Shown here in pieces: positions 59,999 to 64,000 of a DNA stretch of 64,000 nucleotides (position 1 is its first letter; every line of letters starts with the position of its first letter). The stretch is from assembly GCA_008501585.1 (NCBI GenBank), contig QQUN01000019.1, positions 53,022-117,021 of the forward strand, given 5' to 3'. The position numbers and the translations under genes were made by a program. The notes beneath the pieces are model-generated. The model searched no databases. It was given only the letters and a program-made list of their open reading frames with translations, and had not been told where the DNA came from. The DNA is from Pseudomonadota bacterium (GTDB lineage Bacteria > Pseudomonadota > Gammaproteobacteria > Burkholderiales > Rhodocyclaceae).

Positions 59999-61195
59999 AT
60001 GAAACAGATTCAGGAAGCCTACATCGTTGCCGCCACCCGCACCCCGGTGGCCAAGCGCAACGGCATGTTCCGCAATGTGCGCCCCGACGACATGCTCGCG
60101 CATGTGCTGCGCGGCGTGGTTGGCAAGGTCCCCGGCCTCGACGCCAGCGAGATCGGCGACGTGATCGTCGGTTGCGCCATGCCGGAAGCCGAGCAGGGCA
60201 TGAACGTGGCGCGCATCGGCGTGCTGCTCGCCGGCCTGCCCGACACCGTGCCGGGCCTCACCATCAACCGCTTCTGCTCCTCGGGCGTGCAGGCCGTGGC
60301 CGACGCGGCCAACCAGATCCGCCTCGGCCAGGCCGATGTGATGATCGCCGCCGGCACCGAGTCGATGAGCGTCATGCCCCAGATCATGGGCAACAAGGTC
60401 AGCCTCAACCCGGCCATCTTCGAGAAGGAAGAGAACTACGGCATCGCCTTCGGCATGGGTCTGACCGCCGAGAAGGTGGCCGAGCAGTGGAAGATCAGCC
60501 GCGAGGACCAGGACGCCTTCGCCCTGCAGTCCAACCAGCGCGCCTGCGCGGCGATTGCCGCCGGCCACTTCAAGGACGAGATCACCCCCTACACCGTGCG
60601 CACCCATGTGCCGGGCGAGGGTGGCACCGTGCGCGTGGTCGAGAGCGTGTGCGATACCGATGAAGGCCCGCGTGCCGATGCCGCCATCGAGAAGCTGGCC
60701 AAGCTGCGCCCGGTGTTTGCCGCGCGCGGCTCGGTCACCGCCGGCAACAGCTCGCAGATGTCGGACGGCGCCGGTGCGGTGCTGCTGATGAGCGAAGCGG
60801 CGGTCAAGCGCTACGGCGTGACCCCGATCGCCCGCTTCGTGAGCTTCTCGGTGGCCGGCGTGCCGCCGCACATCATGGGTATCGGCCCCATCGAGGCCAT
60901 CCCGCGGGCGCTCAAGGCCGGCGGCCTGACGCAGTCGCAGCTGGACTGGATCGAGCTGAACGAAGCCTTCGCGGCCCAGTCGCTGGCCGTCATGCGCCAG
61001 CTTGAGCTCGACCCGGCCAGGGTGAACCCGCTGGGCGGCGCGATCGCCCTCGGCCACCCGCTGGGCGCCACCGGCGCGATCCGCACCGCCACCGTGATGA
61101 GCGCCATGCAGCGTGATGCGTCGATCAAGTACGGCATGGTCACCATGTGCATCGGCACCGGCATGGGCGCGGCCGGCATCTTCGAGCGCGTCTGA
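59999..61195 (+). CDS. fadA: acetyl-CoA acyltransferase (FadA-like thiolase)
   Basis: A 398-residue thiolase with nucleophile Cys93 in INRFCSSGVQA, the NEAFAAQ block, GGAIALGHPLGATGAIRTAT with the active His, and CIGTGMGAAGIF with the second Cys. It is distinct from the longer thiolase at 50318. It follows the FadN-like gene after a palindromic repeat, giving a FadN-FadA pair. A strong terminator follows. ATG 59999 is preceded by GGAGA. Confidence 0.93.
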   Translation: MKQIQEAYIVAATRTPVAKRNGMFRNVRPDDMLAHVLRGVVGKVPGLDASEIGDVIVGCAMPEAEQGMNVARIGVLLAGLPDTVPGLTINRFCSSGVQAVADAANQIRLGQADVMIAAGTESMSVMPQIMGNKVSLNPAIFEKEENYGIAFGMGLTAEKVAEQWKISREDQDAFALQSNQRACAAIAAGHFKDEITPYTVRTHVPGEGGTVRVVESVCDTDEGPRADAAIEKLAKLRPVFAARGSVTAGNSSQMSDGAGAVLLMSEAAVKRYGVTPIARFVSFSVAGVPPHIMGIGPIEAIPRALKAGGLTQSQLDWIELNEAFAAQSLAVMRQLELDPARVNPLGGAIALGHPLGATGAIRTATVMSAMQRDASIKYGMVTMCIGTGMGAAGIFERV

Positions 61196-61205
61196 CCGAC
61201 CTGAC

Positions 61206-61237
61206 GGGCGCCGGCCCTGAACCGGCGCCCCTTTTTT
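61206..61237 (+). terminator. intrinsic terminator of the FadN-FadA unit
   Basis: GGGCGCCGG pairs with CCGGCGCCC, loop CCCTGAA, then C and six T residues. Confidence 0.9.
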
Positions 61238-61242
61238 CGCCT

Positions 61243-61263
61243 TTTAATAGTACGAACGTTCTA
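61243..61263 (+). promoter_or_regulatory. third PsrA/FadR-like operator copy
   Basis: AATAGTACG-AA-CGTTCTATT (61246-61265 approximately) has the same ACG-AA-CGT core and outer symmetry as the operators at 46983 and 57318. It lies 45-60 bases upstream of the acyl-CoA dehydrogenase start. The associated -35/-10 is not clear. Confidence 0.7.
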
Positions 61264-61306
61264 TTGCGGCGCGGGGCATAGACCCCGCGCACCCGAGGAG
61301 ACATCG

Positions 61307-63097
61307 ATGGCCCAGTACACCCCGCCGATCCGTGACATGCAGTTCGTCCTGCATGAAGTGCTCAAGGTCGAGGACGCCTTCAAGTCCATGCCGGCCCATG
61401 CCGAGCTGGATGTGGACACCATCAACGCGGTACTCGAAGAGGGCGGCAAATTCGCCGCCGGCGTGCTCTTCCCGCTCAACCGCAGCGGTGACGAGGAAGG
61501 CTGCACGCTCGACCCCGAGACCCACGAGGTGAAAACGCCCGAGGGCTTCGCCGACGCCTACCGCCAGTTTGTCGACGGCGGCTGGGCCGCGCTGTCCTGC
61601 GACCCCGACTACGGCGGCCAGGGCCTGCCGGTGACGCTCAACCAGGCCTTCTACGAGATGCTCAACAGCGCCAACCAGGCGTGGACCATGTACCCGGGCC
61701 TGACCCATGGCGCCTACGACGCCCTCCATGCGCATGGCACCGCCGAGCAGAAGGCCACCTACCTGCCCAAGCTCACCAGCGGCGAGTGGACCGGCACCAT
61801 GTGTCTGACCGAGCCGCATGCCGGCACCGACCTGGGTCTGCTGCGCACCAAGGCCGAGCCGCGCGGCGACGGCAGCTACGCGATCACCGGCGAGAAAATC
61901 TTCATCTCCTCGGGCGAGCACGACATGGCCGAGAACATCATCCACCTGGTGCTGGCCCGCCTGCCCGATGCGCCGGCAGGCAGCCGCGGAATCTCGCTGT
62001 TCGTGGTGCCCAAATTCAATGTGAACGGCGACGGTAGCCTCGGCGCGCGCAACGGCATCTACTGCGGCGCCATCGAGCACAAGATGGGCATCCACGGAAA
62101 CTCCACCTGCCAGATGGTGCTGAACAACGCCGTCGGCACCCTCGTGGGCGAGCCGCACAAGGGCCTCGCGGCCATGTTCGTGATGATGAACGCCGCCCGC
62201 CTTGGCGTGGGCATGCAGTCGCTCGGCCTGACCGAAGTGGCTTATCAGAACGCCGTGGCCTATGCGAAAGACCGCGTGCAGAGCCGCGCGCTCTCGGGCG
62301 CCAAGGCCAAGGACAAGGCCGCCGACCCGATCATCGTGCATCCCGATGTGCGCAAGATGCTGCTCACCGCCCGCGCCTACGCCGAAGGCGGCCGCGCGCT
62401 GGCCATGCAGGTGGCGCTGCTCATCGACCAGGCCCAGAACGCGCCGGACGAGGCCGCCCGCCGGGATGCGGAAGCTGCCGTGGCGCTGCTCACCCCCATC
62501 GTCAAGGCCTTCCTGACCGACAACGGCTGGCTCGCCACCTCACACTGCATGCAGGTCTTCGGCGGCCATGGCTTCATCCGCGAGTGGGGCATGGAGCAGT
62601 ATGTGCGCGACAACCGCATCAACATGATCTACGAGGGCACCAACACCATCCAGTCGCTCGACCTGCTCGGCCGCAAGGTGCTCGGTGACCAGGGCGCGCA
62701 GCTGAAGAAGTTCGGCGCCCAGATCCAGCAGTTCGCCATGGCCAACATGAGCGACGCGCGCATGCAGGAATTCCTCGCCCCGCTCGCCGACCTCGGCGAG
62801 AAGGTGACCAAGCTCACCGGCGAGATCGGCATGAAGGCCATGGCCAACCCCGAAGAGGTCGGCTCCGCGGCGGTGGACTACCTGCGCGTGGTCGGCCACC
62901 TGGTGTTCGCCTACCTGTGGGCGCGCATGGCCCGCGTGGCGCTCGACAAGGCCGAGGGCGGCGATCCGTTCTACGCCGCCAAGCTGGTCACCGCGCGTTT
63001 CTACTTTGCCAAACTGCTGCCCGAGACCGCGAGCCTGATCCGCACCGCGCGCGCCGGCGTGGCGCCGCTGATGGCGATGGAAGAAGACTGGTTCTGA
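61307..63097 (+). CDS. acyl-CoA dehydrogenase (FadE12/AcdA-like, 596 aa)
   Basis: A 596-residue soluble acyl-CoA dehydrogenase with the C-terminal extension found in the DmdC/AcdA group. Visible blocks are MCLTEPHAGTDLGLLRTKAE (FAD/substrate), YAITGEKIFISSGEHDMAEN, catalytic-region YEGTNTIQSLDLLGRKVLGD and an extended helical C-terminus ending MAMEEDWF. It provides a second acyl-CoA dehydrogenase beside fadE, perhaps for shorter or branched acyl-CoAs. GAGGAG precedes ATG 61307; the gene stands behind its own operator and before its own terminator. Confidence 0.92.
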   Translation: MAQYTPPIRDMQFVLHEVLKVEDAFKSMPAHAELDVDTINAVLEEGGKFAAGVLFPLNRSGDEEGCTLDPETHEVKTPEGFADAYRQFVDGGWAALSCDPDYGGQGLPVTLNQAFYEMLNSANQAWTMYPGLTHGAYDALHAHGTAEQKATYLPKLTSGEWTGTMCLTEPHAGTDLGLLRTKAEPRGDGSYAITGEKIFISSGEHDMAENIIHLVLARLPDAPAGSRGISLFVVPKFNVNGDGSLGARNGIYCGAIEHKMGIHGNSTCQMVLNNAVGTLVGEPHKGLAAMFVMMNAARLGVGMQSLGLTEVAYQNAVAYAKDRVQSRALSGAKAKDKAADPIIVHPDVRKMLLTARAYAEGGRALAMQVALLIDQAQNAPDEAARRDAEAAVALLTPIVKAFLTDNGWLATSHCMQVFGGHGFIREWGMEQYVRDNRINMIYEGTNTIQSLDLLGRKVLGDQGAQLKKFGAQIQQFAMANMSDARMQEFLAPLADLGEKVTKLTGEIGMKAMANPEEVGSAAVDYLRVVGHLVFAYLWARMARVALDKAEGGDPFYAAKLVTARFYFAKLLPETASLIRTARAGVAPLMAMEEDWF

Positions 63098-63117
63098 TCC
63101 GTCCCTCGTGCTGCCTG

Positions 63118-63147
63118 ACACGGCCCGCCCTGTGCGGGCCGTGTTTC
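63118..63147. terminator. intrinsic terminator after the acyl-CoA dehydrogenase
   Basis: ACACGGCCCGC pairs with GCGGGCCGTGT around CCTGT, followed by TTCTTT, 20 bases after the stop. It may also end the convergent LCCL gene. Confidence 0.85.
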
Positions 63148-63155
63148 TTTCCGAC

Positions 63156-63989
63156 CTAGAGCGCGGACACTAGGAAGCGGATGCTGCGCGCGTAGCGCCC
63201 GTAGTCGCGGGTGCTCACCCCGTTGCGCGCCGTACCCACATACAGCTCGCGGCCGGCCTCGCGGTACACCGTGATCACGCCGCCTGCAGCACCCACGGCC
63301 CCTGCGTGCACGGCGGCGCGGCACAGCGCCGAGTCATCGGTGTACGGGTTGCTGCCCCACACGCTGCCCTCGCCGACGGCCTCGGCGCTGCAGGCGCAGG
63401 CATAGGGCGTGGCCAGTGTCGGGTTGATCGACAGGGTGCGCGGGCAGGGCGGCGGCTCGGCCGCCGGTGCCGCGCCGGCAAAGTGGATGCTGCGTGCGTA
63501 GTTGCCGTAGTCCGAACTGCGCACGCCGTTGCGCGTGGTGCCGGCATAGACCGGATGCCCCGGCTCGCGCAGCACCGTGATGGGCCCGCCCGCGTCGGTG
63601 ATGACCCCGGCGTGGATGGCCGCCGTGCACAGCGCCGAGTCGTCGGTGTAGCGATCCGTGCCCCAGACACTGCCCTTGCCCGACGCGCCGGCGTCGCACA
63701 CACAGGAGAACGGTGTGGGTAGCGCCGGGTTGATCGACAGGGTGCGCGGGCACGGGGCGGACGCCGCGCCGGTGCCGGGCGCCACGCCGGAGAGGGTGGG
63801 CGGTGGGCTGGCAGCCGGTGTGGCCGGAGCGGTTGGTGTAGGCGGCGGTGCGGCGGCTTGGGCAGGTGAGGGCCGTGCCTCGGTGGGCGCCGGCGCGGGC
63901 GGGTCGCTCCCCAGCCAGATGGCGCCGAGCGCGATCAGCCCCAGCGCGGCCCGCCCGATGACGGCCTCGCGACCGACGCGGCGCAGCAC
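63156..63989 (-). CDS. tandem LCCL-domain membrane-anchored protein
   Basis: A 277-residue reading from GTG 63989; the true start may lie beyond the window edge. Residues about 12-27 form one hydrophobic segment, followed by a Pro/Ala/Thr linker (30-78). Two LCCL-like domains follow: 79-172 (GSVWGTDRYTDDSALCTAAI, HAGVITDAGG, NGVRSSDYGNYARSIHF) and 178-275 (GSVWGSNPYTDDSALCRAAV, with NGVSTRDYGRYARSIRF). Each has four cysteines suitable for disulfides. LCCL domains are mostly eukaryotic extracellular lectin-like folds; bacterial ones are uncharacterised. Probably exposed on the cell surface or in the periplasm. Confidence 0.8.
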   Translation of the reverse strand: MLRRVGREAVIGRAALGLIALGAIWLGSDPPAPAPTEARPSPAQAAAPPPTPTAPATPAASPPPTLSGVAPGTGAASAPCPRTLSINPALPTPFSCVCDAGASGKGSVWGTDRYTDDSALCTAAIHAGVITDAGGPITVLREPGHPVYAGTTRNGVRSSDYGNYARSIHFAGAAPAAEPPPCPRTLSINPTLATPYACACSAEAVGEGSVWGSNPYTDDSALCRAAVHAGAVGAAGGVITVYREAGRELYVGTARNGVSTRDYGRYARSIRFLVSAL

Positions 63990-64000
63990 CGGCTGGGGGC

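Overview
This is a very GC-rich window with dense, mostly short-gapped genes. It fits the chromosome of a betaproteobacterium of the Rhodocyclales type (Thauera/Azoarcus/Zoogloea-like). That placement is an inference from four things: a DUF934-containing assimilatory sulfur cluster under CysB, a PrsT/PEP-CTERM pair with a sigma-54 promoter, a phasin, and duplicated beta-oxidation genes. No rRNA, tRNA, CRISPR array, transposase or phage gene was found.

Layout. 1-5.4 kb: housekeeping and stress genes (AEC permease, AlaX-type editing hydrolase, glutathione reductase, lipoprotein, AhpD-like protein, TauE-type permease). 5.4-16.3 kb: the most unusual part, two convergent units separated by a bidirectional terminator. 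The plus-strand unit encodes two giant tandem Gly/Ala/Asn/Ser-rich secreted proteins, a small secreted protein, a C39-type cysteine protease and a secreted protein with a double-glycine processing motif. The minus-strand unit encodes an OmpA-like lipoprotein, a sigma-54 enhancer-binding regulator and a FapF-like outer-membrane barrel with a coiled coil. Sigma-54-type promoters lie ahead of both units. Together this looks like a divergent functional-amyloid (Fap-like) fibre system with PGRS-like subunits.

16.4-25.4 kb: a TIR-domain membrane protein, a Tsx-like porin, DUF2721, an AsnC regulator divergent from an arginine-dihydrolase-like enzyme plus ornithine cyclodeaminase, a phasin, AsmA, DUF2853 and a CBS protein. 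25.4-32.8 kb: assimilatory sulfate reduction (cysN, cysD, a small ORF, cysH, DUF934, cysI, a TauE permease, divergent cysB). 33-36.7 kb: asparaginase, a solute-binding protein and a CPA2 antiporter. 36.9-40.6 kb: PrsT and a PEP-CTERM protein behind a consensus sigma-54 promoter. 40.9-46.8 kb: an Atm1-type exporter, LysE, DUF2238 and a complete Cpx-like system whose cpxR-cpxP gap carries GTAAA-N5-GTAAA boxes.

47-63.1 kb: a large fatty-acid degradation region (TetR, FadE, thiolase, DegV, FadJ-like, YciA, FadL, a second TetR, FadN-like, thiolase, acyl-CoA dehydrogenase). A shared ACGAACGT operator core sits over promoters in front of three of its units. The right edge holds a tandem LCCL-domain protein.

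The extracellular-matrix theme (Gly-rich fibre locus, PEP-CTERM system, sigma-54 control) suggests a biofilm- or floc-forming organism.
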